This document shows, one piece after another, positions 11,421 through 22,192 of a stretch of DNA of 64,000 nt; the first letter of the stretch is position 1, and each line of letters opens with the position of its first letter. Under the pieces are notes generated by a model, which worked only from the letters and a program-made list of their open reading frames with translations, did not search any database and was not told the origin of the DNA. Source of the stretch: Rosa chinensis (Eukaryota; Streptophyta; Magnoliopsida; Rosales; Rosaceae). Where the stretch lies: positions 22,305,641 to 22,369,640 of the forward strand of contig NC_037089.1 of assembly GCF_002994745.2 (NCBI RefSeq), in the 5' to 3' direction. The position numbers and the translations under genes were made by a program.

Positions 11421-14400
11421 CTACATAAGTTGTTTAGCACTTTAGTGGGAGACTTCAAGTTTCTCCAACAACAGAAAATTAATGGACCGTTGTATGAGTA
11501 TATGATTACAAAACAGGCTGAGAGGGAAAATTTGCCGCCTGTGACTCGTTTCATTTGAGTTAAATTAATTTTGCCGCGCTGTGCAATTTGCTTCCATGCT
11601 CAGACAACAGAACTATGACAATCTGTTGTGTAAATTTGTGCAACTTGCACTAGGTGTACCTAGAGGATTTCTCAAGGTTCATGCAACATTCATTATACAA
11701 CAGATATCAAAAAAACGGTTGTGTGAATAATTCAAATTGAGGTCCTTCTGGGAGGGAATTATGTGCTCATTTCCCTCCATCTAGGCCTCATATTCACACA
11801 ACGGAAACTTCTTAACTCAGTTGTGCAATACCTTCCTAAGAAAAAAGTTTTCAATTTTCTTACATTCACACAACAGAAACATATTTGTACCGTTGTATGA
11901 TAGAGTTTGTGTTAACACACAACAGCAAATTTTAGTTCTGTTGTGTGATGAGTGTTGTGTGTTTCGATTTTTGTAGTAGTGTCAGCAGCCCACGCCTAAA
12001 GTCAGAAACTTGCCTGTTTCTCTAGCCCTCCAATATCATTGTAATCTTCAGTTGGTTTCTCATCAACCTCCATAGCCTGCACTCATGAATCATACTCGGA
12101 TGGCAGAGTATCCAAGATCAGGTAACTATCTTTGTTCACACCAACAAGACCTCCAGGCTTTAATTTATCAGGGTCAACAAGCCCAACAGCAGGCAGAAAG
12201 ATTGTCTGCAATCAATAAAAACCAATACATCCTAATTAAACAAGTGGGTCTAATATGGTACAAAAAAGAATTGGGTCCAAAATCAACTCTCAAATTTGAA
12301 GAAAATCATGGGACAGCTACATGCTGAGGTTACCCCTGAATTCAACAAACTCTAAAGAAGTTCATGTAGACAGATTAAGAACTCGTTTTCCAAATGTTGA
12401 TGAATGACTGTTTTAAAATGAAGGATAATGCAAGAGCCACAATACGACTAACTGCACTCTTTGCTTTTACTAGTAATGTACAAAAATATGAACAAAACAT
12501 TAATCAGCAGGCTTTACCTGACGAGTAGATGTTTTCAAAACAACACACTTGCCCTTTCTTTGTGAGTCAAGATAAATGTTTGCCCCATCTTCCTCAGCTT
12601 CATCAGTCAGAACCAGGTAATTTTTGAATAACAACAAACTCATCATCTTAAAAAAAACAGGCTCAGAGCTCAAAGGTCTGCATATAGTCTATATCTGCAA
12701 CAAGAGAGTCATGAGTGAAATTACATATTCATATACTTATAAGTCATCTAACAAGGTCTCAGGGTATGGTGACCCAAACAAGTTATATAATAGTTTAATA
12801 TACGTCTTTCAACGGCTTAAAATTAAATTGGTACAAGTCTGCCATCACTCTTGTGACAATCCAATTAGTTCAACAAATTTGAAGTTAGTTCTTTGCTAAG
12901 AGGCAGGCCGGGGTTCCAACTATGCCCCAAACTTCAATATTGTACAAAACTATATGTCTAGCTAGCTAGCTAGAACATTAGCTAGCCCTTGGGACTTGGG
13001 AGCAGGGACGGAGCTAGTAAACACAGACACAAATAGTTTAAAAGGGCATCTCTGCAGCAGCCTTATATAAAGATCAAAGAATATCTTTACTATTTCAAGT
13101 TTGAATTGTGCATTCCAATCTTGAAACCTTTCAAACCTCAGCACAAAGGTGTTACAATTAAGTTAAATGTTTGTGACGAACTCCCATAACAAACTTGCTT
13201 CAAGTATACCTCATCATCAAAACATTATTTGTTTATAGTTGGGTTAAAGACAAGAACTGGCCGGAGTCCCTTTTCTCATTTGTTACGTTGCAGAATCTGT
13301 AAAATTGCACATCTCAAACTTAGTTCTTACCTGAGGGACTCATGACACCATTGTCAAAATAATACATTGTAAAAATGTACGTTTCCTACCGTTCAGTTAA
13401 AAACTATTTGTATTTTACTCCAAGTATATATGCAGTACTGAGAGAGCAACATATATAGAGACATCGGCAAAGAGTGTAAAACCTAAGATTTGTTTCTCTT
13501 CATGTTCATTATTGCCTAGACTGATATAGCTCAAGAAATCACACACACTCTTCATCACTTACCGTAGAAAATAATGAAAAGTGAAGACTCTGCTTGATAA
13601 TGGGTTCCAAACTCATAAGCTATCTGAAGCATTTCTTAATTATATTTAATTTTAGTTCATTTTCTAGTTTTATACAAAACTTTATCGAAGCTTGTCAGAG
13701 TTCTTCAAGGCTCCTCAAAGAGCCGGTATTGTTGTCCTAGCCTAATTGTATGCGATTCCAATTGTTATTCATGAGTCTAAACTCTAAAGCCATATCTTGT
13801 GAAAAGAAAAATGTGATAAAGACTGAACACATCACACATGGTAAGTAAGAAAGCTGGTTTTAATCACCAGCTAGCATTACAGTAAAAGGTACTGATCATT
13901 TTTCATCAGCTAATCTGCAGTTGATACTTTAAAAGCTAAACAGCATATCTGGCACATAAATTAGGCTAGGCTAGCAAAGCAAATTGGACACTTTTCCATT
14001 TGCATCCCTGATATTCAAAACCACAATAACTATGCTTAAAGCAAGAAACACCGAGACTAAAAAACCTAAATCCCAGAGAGAAAAAGGAGCATACCTCAAC
14101 AATGTTGCCGACCAAGCAGGGCAACTGCTTATTGAGCTTAATCGTTTCCTGATTCTCCTTTATCTTTTCCTTGTATGAATCTAGCTCCAAGTTTGTTCTT
14201 TGCAATTCTTCCTTCAATCCCACAGCAAAAAGTCAGACAAATATACACACAAAGAATCCTAAAATTACTTCACAAAAAATACTACATGCTTATCCTTTTA
14301 CAACCCAATAAATAACAAAACAAAATTTCACAAAAACCCACAAATTCCAGGGTAGAACAAAATCAAATTCGAGGGCTTTTCACCCTAATTCTCCGAACTG

Positions 14401-14615
14401 AATCAATAATTAAGGAAACCCTAACTCCCACTAGTTGTAACCCTAGACTAGTAGAAGCGCAAGTACAGAGAGAGTTAGAGAGAGAGAGAAGGGGCCTTGA
14501 GAATTCGGATCTCGTTGTCCAGAAGATGGGTGGCCCTGACAATGTCGTCGGTGGTCATCGCGGCCAGCTGATCATCCTCGAAGCTCGTATCCTCGACCAC
14601 CATATTGGTCGCCAT

Positions 14616-14870
14616 AATCGGATTCTCAGATTTGCTTGAACGAGAGTGAGAGAAGAGTTTTCAGAGAGGTAGTTTTGTTGAGTGGAAGAGAGAGAAAGCT
14701 GAGAGGGAGAGTGGTAGAGATAGATGACTGGTGAGATCGGGGAGTTGAAGAATGATTTTGAGAGAGAGCGCGAGCTCGGGTTTTGGCCGAATGGTGGTGG
14801 GAAGTGAAAAATTGAATATTTGGCCAAGTCAATTAAGAAGGGCGCCAAGCATTTATTGAACCCTAAAACT
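14616..14870 (-). promoter_or_regulatory. Captured RPT5 5' leader
   Basis: Upstream of the RPT5 ATG at 14615 the minus strand is pyrimidine-rich with repeated CTCTC motifs, as in many plant 5' leaders. It runs up to the subterminal repeats that begin near 14870. The element therefore took the start codon and at least part of the upstream region. No TATA box could be assigned with confidence. Confidence 0.4.
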
Positions 14871-15290
14871 CAGACAACAGCAATTTCAGTATATTGTCTG
14901 AAAGAGAGTCGCACAATAGACAACTGAAAAACTGTTGTGTGAATCAATACAATCAGACGACATCTTTTTGAATCATTGTATAAATGGTAATTGCACAACA
15001 GAGAAATAATAACTGTTGTCTGATTAAAAACAATCAGACAACATCTTTTATCAACCATTGTATAAATGAACCTTGGACAACATCACGTAATAACTGTTGT
15101 CTGAATTGACTCATTCAGACAACATCAAAAAAATCAACCATTGTCTGAAATGCTTTTGCACAAGAGCCAAGAAAAAACTGTTGTTGGATTCGAAAACTTA
15201 GACGACAGAATATTTCTTGTTGTCGTCTGATTATTTCAGACGACAGTTAAAATGTTTGCTGTCGTCTGATATGTGTTGTCTGATTCCGAA
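14870..15290. repeat. Right subterminal repeats of the outer CACTA-like element
   Basis: About a dozen copies of CAGACAACA / CAGACGACA and their complements alternate in both orientations. The right terminal inverted repeat follows directly. The motif matches that at 1191-1620, which pairs the two ends. Confidence 0.8.
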
Positions 15291-15744
15291 ATTGGTGTAG
15301 TATATGGGAAAAACTTTAAAAAAAAAATGTAATGGAAGAAAAGAGTTGTTTGCATAGAGAAGATAGTGAGAGAGAAAAATGGATTGTGCGATCATTTGTT
15401 TATTTTTCTTAATAAAAATCTATTTTTTGCAATTATCATAATTGCTCTTATGATTTAGTGAATTCTAAAATTTTTACAATCTTTTACGGTCACTTCTGTC
15501 AAAATTTTTAGTTTTGACTTACAACACATATTCTATAAATAATAGTATATATGATACCATTAATTGTCAGCCATGCACATTCTGTTGCACAACAATCGCT
15601 ATACAACATGACAATAATATGTCTAGGACTGTTTTCATGCATGGTGAAGCCACACAAATGGTTAATTTATAATGGTTAATTTATTCTTTTCTTTTTATTG
15701 TTTAATTGGAAATTCAACAATATATTGAACATAAACATAATTAT

Positions 15745-17931
15745 AGAAAATTACACACAAGTGTCAGTTTAAAACTTAAATTAGCCATAAGGCCACCAAA
15801 GTTTTCTTGTATACATAAAGCCACTTGTAGCTTTAAATTATTTTCAACATGACAATTTTACCCTTCCACTAACTCCATGATCATCCAGCCAAAATGAAAA
15901 GAAATTCATTCCCTCTCCTCTCTCTCTCCCCCCGATCTCTCTTCTTCTTGTCTTCCCTCTGCAATCAACGGAAATAATCAATTCCGGCCACCACAACACA
16001 AACCCGACCAAAGCCCAGCCACCCCATCGCCAATTAAGGCACGACGCACCCCCCCCTCTGGCCCGCCCCGATTCCGATGACCACTACCTCTAATATGGTG
16101 AGATTCCAATTGATCCAAGCTTGCAAAACCTAGAAGCGGAGCCACCATGCCTGAAGACGACGACGACGACGAAGAAGCTCCGATCGGAGCTACCTCACTG
16201 GAGTCCAACTCAGATCTCTCCTATTCTCTACTCAGATCTCTCTGGTGGTGAAGAAAGCGGCTTTGATCTCTCCTTCACGTGCAAGGCTGACGCCGCTGCC
16301 CTTTGAATTTGGTGTTGGTGCGCTTCCGAATTGCTTTCTCAGTGTAGATTCAAGCGTCGTGGACGTTGCCTTGTGTTATCATGGTCCCGCTTGGATCTCC
16401 AGGCCTCGGGAAAGTATGATTAGGAAGCTTACAAATTGAATTTCAATTTTCTTGTTGTGTGATTTTGTATCTCTAGCAGTTATGAATTGTGCAAAGTTAG
16501 ATGGTCAAGTAAAAAGTAGTTGTTTGATTTCTGATCTTGCACTTTGCTTGTGATATAATTCATAACACTCATTTGTTGCTTTTGCAAATAAACTGATGTA
16601 TCAACTTCAATTATTCGTGTTTTTGGTCAAGAAGTTTCTGAGCTTCCTTTAGTTGCAACGAGTAGTGGTAATTATAGCAAGGTGAGACTAAATGTACTTT
16701 TTGCTTAGATTAATTGACAACATGAAGTGTTCAAATTATGTGGTTTGTGCATTTTGTCAATGAATATGTAGAAATCACTTATCCAATTCGTTCAATTTCC
16801 TTCAGTTGTGCATATTTGTTTAGTTCTCTCTATAATTGTTATAATGGATTTTCAACACAATTATAGTAGCTTTTTATGCCTATTTTAGTATATCTTCAAG
16901 CGGATGTTAGTAGCTTTTCTGTTTCATTTTGATTGATTTCAAGTCAGTAACTCTCTACAACTGTTATAGCGGCTTTTCAATACAGAGAAATTAGCTTTCT
17001 ATGGTTACATTAGTATGTTTTCAAGCTGATAACAGTAGCTTTTCTATTATTGTTTTGATTAATTTCAAATCAATAGCTCTCAATAACTGTTATAATGGTT
17101 TTTCAACACTGTGATAGTAACTTTCTATGCTTATGTTAGTATCTTTTCAAGCTGATGTCAGTCGGTTCTCTGTTTTCATTTTGATTGATTACAAGTTGTC
17201 TTTTGTTAATGGCTTATCAAATTGGAAAAACATGATTCTGAATGAAATTCAATTTTCTTGTTGTTGTGATTTCATATCTCTAGCATTTCTTGTTTGGAAT
17301 TTGTGTTACACTATCAACATGTACAATCAGTTAGTTTTATGCAATCAGTATCTATGTCAGTAGTTTTTTATTACTGGTTCAGTAACTTTGTACATGTGTG
17401 ATAGTAGTTTTCTGTACCTATATCAGTAGCTTTTTATTATTAGTCTAGTAGCTTTGTACATGTTTTATAATAGCTTTTTGTACCTATGTCAGTAGCTTTG
17501 TACCTGCGTTATAGTAGCTTTTTGTAAGTATGTCAGTAGCTTTTTGTACGTATGTCAGTAACTTTTGATTTTGGGGAGTGTAGCTTTTGTGACATCGCCG
17601 GAGGTTGCCGAAAATCTTATCAGAGTAGTTTTTGTTGCTAGCCACAGTAGCTTTTGGTGTTAGTGACAGTAGCTTTTGTGGTCGCCGGAGTTTGTCGGAG
17701 ACCCGCTGAAAGTCGGCCGGAGACCTGCCGGAGTTGACCGGAGACCTCGCCGGAGAGTAGAAAGAGAATGATTGTTAACTTTTTACTCTAGTGGCATTTA
17801 TGTAAATATGTTAGTTTTTATATCTAAAATATAACACATTTTTTAATCTAGTGGCCTTATGAGGGAAAAAACTAGTTGATGGCCTTATGGCTAAAAAGAC
17901 ATTCAAATATGCACTTATATGTAATTAACCC
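15745..17931. mobile_element. MULE-like element with TIRs and a near-perfect 10-bp TSD
   Basis: The left end reads AGAAAATTACACACAAGTG and includes TTAGCCATAAGGCCA near 15784. The right end is inverted, with TGGCCTTATGGCTAA near 17880 and ACTTATATGTAATTAACCC at its tip. Flanks are ACATAATTAT (15735-15744) and ATATAATTAT (17932-17941), nine of ten bases alike; this fits the 9-10-bp duplications of Mutator-like elements. The interior has no transposase. It begins with a CT-rich leader-like part (15900-16430) that may be captured gene sequence, and then a repeat-rich part. Confidence 0.65.
16870..17715. repeat. Degenerate repeats built on TCAGTAGCTTTT
   Basis: The core AGTAGCTTTT recurs many times. 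Around 16880-17180 the period is roughly 120 bases, with blocks holding TTCAAGCTGATGTCAGT and TGTTATAATGGTTTTTCAA. At 17390-17700 the spacing becomes much shorter. The sequence ends in a GC-richer part with several GCCGGAG motifs (17590-17755). Confidence 0.7.
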
Positions 17932-18379
17932 ATATAATTATCACTTGTAGGACTTAATTATTTAAAAAAATTAAAAAAATAAAAGAGCAGATGGTGACCA
18001 TAATAAATGGTATTGTCCTCCTCCGCCTCTTCCGGGAGTGGTGAGAATTATGGTAATCGATGGTTCCTTTACCCTTGACAGTGACCAGCCGGCAGGGAGA
18101 TATATAATGCTGGATTGGTGGTTAGAGGCAAAGGTGGTAGTTTAAAAACTCTTCTCTTGCTTTAGATAATGCAATCAAAACAATTTGATATATATTTGGA
18201 TGCCAGAAGTCAATCAGATTTCTATTCAAGACAATTCTGGCTCATGCAAGCATGTATCAAATAGACAAGCTTCCAATTATTAAATAAATATGATCTTTCT
18301 AGCAACAGAAATAATTTCGATGTTTGAAGTTATACAAAAACATGACAGTGTACAAAAACAGGTTCTCGAATCTACTGAA

Positions 18380-19070
18380 AAAGCGGAGTATGCAAATCCA
18401 GCCTTTGCCGGAGATGGTGGAGACACTTGTGTAGGAGAGGACCTCGGCTACTCCTCAGGTTGCTGGTGTGTGGCGTCAGAGGGAGGAGGAGGCACTTGCC
18501 CTACTTCCAATAGGTCTGCGGCTGGAAAACCTAGGGCTGGACCTCTCTTCAGAAGGTCTGTTTGAAGTGACCATCACCTCAGCCCCAAAGGTCTACAAGA
18601 AACGAGGCAGCCCCCATCGCTGGAGAAACAACCCCAGAGTATCACCGGCGGCATCAGTCTCTGTAGGCTCTGAGTTGATGATATCGACTTCACCGGAGCG
18701 AGGCTCTGGAGGCCAGTAAGTGGGGGTTTCGAGGCTGGATTCTCTTTCCCATTTTGGCTGAGAGACGTATTCCTATGAGCTCTAGGTTGAGGCATAGCTG
18801 TTTTTGTTGTTGCAACGTACACCATGAAGGTCTTAGACGACAAAATGAACAAGATAGTGCTTCAACAAAAGGGTTCATAGGGATAGGGGAACTTTATTTT
18901 CTGTATTTCTTTCTTTGCATTTTCCTTTGGATTTTCTTTTGGTTTTAGTCCTAATAAGTTGAGTATCGATTTGTAATATTGGGGGGGGGGTCCCCTGAGC
19001 ATGACCGAAAGAAGTCGTATGATTTTTATCAATTGATTCGTTCCGTTACCCTAAAAAAAAAAAAAAAAAA
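18380..19070 (+). mobile_element. Possible poly(A)-tailed retroposon 3' end
   Basis: A GC-richer stretch passes into a T-rich 3' region, a run of ten G at 18981-18990, and then an A tract of about 18 at 19052-19069. This resembles the two better-defined retroposons elsewhere in the window. I could not find a convincing target duplication or a reverse transcriptase frame, so the 5' limit is a guess. Confidence 0.3.
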
Positions 19071-20110
19071 TCTGAAAGTGTATGAATCAATATTGAAGGC
19101 ATATGTTTGGGTCATAAAAGATATGAATTGAACTTGTGTGATTAAATTGAAGACTCCTCAATTTATTCATTAATTTTTTTTTTTAAATAAGCTCTGCCCA
19201 AAATTAAAGAACAAAGACAAATCAATTAACCATGACAATCAAAGTATAGCTTAGTTTATCGCTTTGAATAAAATGTACATAGCAGTTCTAGAATTGGTGT
19301 CATTTGCTAGTTCTTCCCGATTAGGCCGAAAAGGCAAAAATTGCTTCGGAAAACTTAAACTCTGGTGTATATAATATTCATTCCTCAAAAAAAAAAAAAA
19401 AAAAATCATCCAATCAAATTGGAGATCGATCTATGGGTTCTGCGTCAATCCTCAATCCTCGATTTGATTGATTGATTGATCTATGGGAATGACTAAGAGA
19501 CAACGCTGGTATTATTTCGAGGAAGGCGAGTTCTGCTATCCATAAACATGAACCGAAGAATCAAAAATGTCTACTTCGACACAGTGGGTCTGGGCTCCTA
19601 GTAATTAAAGTTCTACACGTCTTGAGTCTTGACGAAGTAATAGACTACAAATTTGACAGCACGACCCACAATAAGACACTTACAGAGGCAAAATCAAACA
19701 AACACTACTAAGGCAGACAAATACCTTGACAATTATGTGCCGTACATACCTAGTAAACTGCATGCCTAGCTATGTTCATGAATAGGAAGACAAATAATGT
19801 TGTGGCCACAATATCAAATTGAAAAGCAATTAGAATCGTGGACTGATTAATTCTTGCAACTCCATGCTTAAGGTCTCGGCGCCAACGAACGAACCTTCAT
19901 TCTCAATTAAAAGTATGAACTTAAAAGTAAAAGTACAGTACTCATTGTAGAATAAACCAAACCCTAAATCAGATTCCCTACGGCTACGATTCTCTCTATC
20001 TGGAACTTAATATGTCATCAGCTACGTGATAGCTAAGGAATTGAATGGTTGCCCCGACCAATATATCGATCAATAGGAAAGGACATGTAGATCCTCAACG
20101 TCACAGACCC
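19071..20110. other. Upstream region of the first UGT gene
   Basis: Intergenic DNA with a 20-base A run near 19387 and no gene. It should contain the promoter of the UGT gene that starts at 20161. Beyond the TATA box I do not claim specific regulatory sites. Confidence 0.45.
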
Positions 20111-20111
20111 C

Positions 20112-20118
20112 TATAAAA
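20112..20118 (+). promoter_or_regulatory. TATA box of the first UGT gene
   Basis: TATAAAA lies 43 bases before the ATG at 20161, which predicts a transcript start near 20145 and a very short leader. The second UGT gene has the same motif at a similar distance. Confidence 0.75.
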
Positions 20119-20160
20119 GGCGACGAGAGACTACAATGAGCTCAAACCACACTAATCAAA

Positions 20161-21594
20161 ATGAGCTCATCCACCTCTGCAGCCAAGCCTGAGAAGCTCC
20201 ACATAGCTTTGTTCCCATGGCTTGCCTTCGGTCACATAATCCCATTTCTTGAGGTTGCCAAGCACATAGCTCGCAGAGGCCACAAGGTTTCCTTCATTTC
20301 CACACCTAGAAACATCCAACGCCTCCCGAAAATCCCACAAAACCTAACCCCTCTGATCACTCTAGTCCAAATCCCACTCCCCCAAGTCGAAAACCTCCCC
20401 GAAAACGCAGAGGCCACCATGGACGTTCCAAACGACGTCATCCCATACCTCAAAATAGCTCATGATGGACTCGAACAAGGTATCTCTGAATTCCTCAAAA
20501 CACACGCTCCCAATTGGATCATTTATGACTTTGCCCCATACTGGTTGCCTCCAATAGCTATCAAGCTCGGCATCAAACGAGCCTATTTCAGTATCTTCAA
20601 TGCGTCCACCTTATGTTTCATGGGATCAACGTCACCGGAGGTAGTGTCCCGCTATGCTCAGAGAACACGGCCTGAGCATTTCACTGTCCCTCCCGAATGG
20701 ATTCCCTTCCCGTCCAAAGTCGTTTTTAGGCCTTTCGAGGCCAAGAGTTTGATAGGTGGTAGTATGATACAAAATGACTCTGGCGTGACGGATTGGTCTC
20801 GTGCGGAATCAACTATCCAGGGTTGTCAAGTCTTCTTCATTCGAAGTTGTAGACAGATCGAGGGAGAGTGGCTCGACTTACTTCCAGACCTTCACCAAAA
20901 ACCTGTAGTACTTCCCACGGGATTATTGCCACCATTGGTCCCAACAAGTGATGAAGACCAACCGGACAACAATTGGTCTAAAATTGCTGAGTGGTTGGAC
21001 AAACAAAAGAAAGGGAAAGTAGTTTATGTTGCCTTTGGGAGTGAGATTAATTTAAGCCAAGAAGAGTTCAATGAGTTAGCTCTTGGATTAGAGCTATGCG
21101 GGTTGCCTTTCTTTTGGGTGCTGAGGAAACCGAGTCATGGGTCCGGCAATGCTGACTCGGTTAAGCTACCAGATGGGTTTGAGGACCGAACCAAAGATCG
21201 TGGGCTTGTTTGGACCACTTGGGCTCCTCAGCCTAAAATTTTGGCCCACGAGTCTGTCGGGGGTTTCTTGACTCATTGTGGTTGGAGTTCCCTCATTGAG
21301 GCACTCCAATATGGGCGTCCTCTAATCATGCTGCCAATTATGTATGATCAAGGACTAATTGCTAGGTTTTGGGACAAGAGGATCGGGATTGAGGTATCGA
21401 GAGACGAAGAGAGTGGATGGTTTACAAGGGACGAGTTGGCGAAGTCAGTGAATCTGGTTGTGGTGCATGAGGAGGGGAAGCCATTCAGGGATGGAGCTAA
21501 AGAATATAGTGAGTTATTTGGAGACAAGGAACTCCATGATAGATACATGGACGAATGTGTGCAGTATATGGAAAGGCATGTGCAGGATGTTTAA
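20161..21594 (+). CDS. UGT91-like UDP-glycosyltransferase (rhamnosyltransferase-like)
   Basis: An intronless 477-residue family-1 glycosyltransferase, full length for plant UGTs, acting in the cytosol on small-molecule acceptors. The expected catalytic pair is present: His25 in FGHIIPF and Asp123 in IIYDFAPYW. The 44-residue PSPG sugar-nucleotide box runs from Trp354 (WAPQPKIL) to Gln397 (MYDQ), with HCGWSS where many UGTs have HCGWNS. The N-terminal [13 protein letters not shown] and overall sequence are those of the UGT91 group, which contains the strawberry protein named putative UDP-rhamnose:rhamnosyltransferase 1 and sugar-sugar (branch-forming) enzymes. Sugar donor and acceptor cannot be read from sequence. 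The ATG is the first in frame after the TATA box and is followed by the usual hydrophobic start. A paralogue lies at 55715-57142. Confidence 0.95.
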   Translation: MSSSTSAAKPEKLHIALFPWLAFGHIIPFLEVAKHIARRGHKVSFISTPRNIQRLPKIPQNLTPLITLVQIPLPQVENLPENAEATMDVPNDVIPYLKIAHDGLEQGISEFLKTHAPNWIIYDFAPYWLPPIAIKLGIKRAYFSIFNASTLCFMGSTSPEVVSRYAQRTRPEHFTVPPEWIPFPSKVVFRPFEAKSLIGGSMIQNDSGVTDWSRAESTIQGCQVFFIRSCRQIEGEWLDLLPDLHQKPVVLPTGLLPPLVPTSDEDQPDNNWSKIAEWLDKQKKGKVVYVAFGSEINLSQEEFNELALGLELCGLPFFWVLRKPSHGSGNADSVKLPDGFEDRTKDRGLVWTTWAPQPKILAHESVGGFLTHCGWSSLIEALQYGRPLIMLPIMYDQGLIARFWDKRIGIEVSRDEESGWFTRDELAKSVNLVVVHEEGKPFRDGAKEYSELFGDKELHDRYMDECVQYMERHVQDV

Positions 21595-21747
21595 TTGTAT
21601 GGTATTGGTCTTGAACTCTTGATTGGATGAACCTCTACGGCTCTTGTTTTTTTTTTTTTTTCCTCCTCTCTCTCTTCTGGTGAAATTCCCCTAGTATGTT
21701 TTTCATTTCCTGTATTTCTAAAGAGGCCTAGTACTTATTCTCTAAAA

Positions 21748-21766
21748 AATAAATAAATAAATAAAG
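21748..21766 (+). terminator. Likely polyadenylation signals of the first UGT gene
   Basis: Overlapping AATAAA motifs about 155 bases after the stop codon, preceded by a T-rich tract (21648-21662). This is the usual layout of a plant 3' untranslated region. Confidence 0.5.
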
Positions 21767-21974
21767 AGGCTTAGTACTTCAGTTTGAGTTCACATTTCTG
21801 CTTCTTCTTACACGGGAAAAAGTAAGGGAAAAAAAAAAATATAAGGTTGAAAAGTCATAACAATCTGAACAAATTTGAGGATTTCAAATGTTCATTTCAA
21901 TGCTTGCAACTCAATCAACTATATAAATTTAGGAAGGGATATAAATTTAAGGTAAAATTGTATAATACAAAGTC

Positions 21975-22192
21975 TATTGTAGAGAAACTGAAATTGAGAG
22001 GAAATCGCTGTGTATTATCATTGATAATAGGGGCCTCTTTATATAGAGGATTACAATGTATAGAATCTCAATCGTACAAGGAAAGTAATCGTACATTGAA
22101 TAGGAATCTAGATCCTTCTAATTTAACCATATTACCACTAGGTCAAGTAACCTAGAGTTTGGGCCAAACACAAATTAGGGTTTACTTGAACA
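21975..22192 (-). repeat. 3' LTR of copia A
   Basis: This copy matches 28289-28492. It begins TATTGTAGAG where the other begins TGTTGTAGAG, so its terminal TG has mutated to TA. It ends CTTGAACA. It has 14 extra bases near 22045 (ATATAGAGGATTAC) that the other LTR lacks. Confidence 0.92.

Larger units (their letters stand above)
5313..11981. mobile_element. Nested CACTA element with SPF30 exons, TSD TCA
   Basis: The left terminus is CACTACTACAAAAAGG at 5313 and the right terminus is the inverse TTTTTGTAGTAGTG ending at 11981. Both are flanked by TCA (5310-5312 and 11982-11984), the 3-bp duplication expected of CACTA transposons. Subterminal copies of CAGACAACGG / CACACAACGG fill about 5330-5930 and 11590-11960. 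The element is 6,669 bp and sits inside intron 4 of the RPT5 fragment, so it is younger than the capture of RPT5 by the outer element. It carries minus-strand exons of the splicing factor SPF30 and no visible transposase. Confidence 0.93.
5039..14615 (-). pseudogene. RPT5: Captured, interrupted 5' half of 26S proteasome ATPase RPT5
   Basis: RPT5 is an AAA+ ATPase of the proteasome base. Minus-strand exons: 1, 14615-14496 (40 codons, starts [17 protein letters not shown]); 2, 14211-14095 ([20 protein letters not shown]); 3, about 12613-12518 ([19 protein letters not shown]); 4, 12205-12014 ([19 protein letters not shown], ends DIGGLEKQ); 5, 5230-5039, with the Walker A motif GPPGTGKT and ending LAGPQLVQ. 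All later exons (Walker B, sensor regions, C-terminal HbYX) are absent. Exon 4 has an in-frame TGA at 12085-12083 where the family has arginine. The expected acceptor of exon 3 reads CTG instead of AG, and about four family codons are missing there. Introns 1 and 4 have GC donors (AAG|GCCCCT and CAG|GCAAGT). Intron 4 holds the nested CACTA element. The copy cannot make a working subunit. Confidence 0.9.
1172..15301. mobile_element. Large CACTA-like (Pack-CACTA) element carrying RPT5 and PUX8 exons
   Basis: The left end reads ACTACACCAATTT and the right end is its inverse, AAATTGGTGTAGT. Just inside both ends are many copies of CAGACGACAG / CAGACAACAG and their complements (1191-1620 and 14870-15290), which is the subterminal repeat layout of CACTA (EnSpm) elements. 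The flanks are TA-rich (TTATAT on the left, ATATGG on the right), so the 3-bp target duplication cannot be fixed. Between the ends lie minus-strand exons of two unrelated genes, plus a second CACTA element nested inside. No transposase or TnpA-like frame is visible, so movement would depend on an enzyme made elsewhere. The superfamily call rests on the TIR and subterminal pattern; the precise family is not known to me. Confidence 0.75.

Noticed and set aside
18290..18948. Overlapping short frames that could suggest a small gene
   Set aside because: Frames lie in several phases on both strands of one GC-richer block that ends in poly(A); a retroposon tail is more likely.
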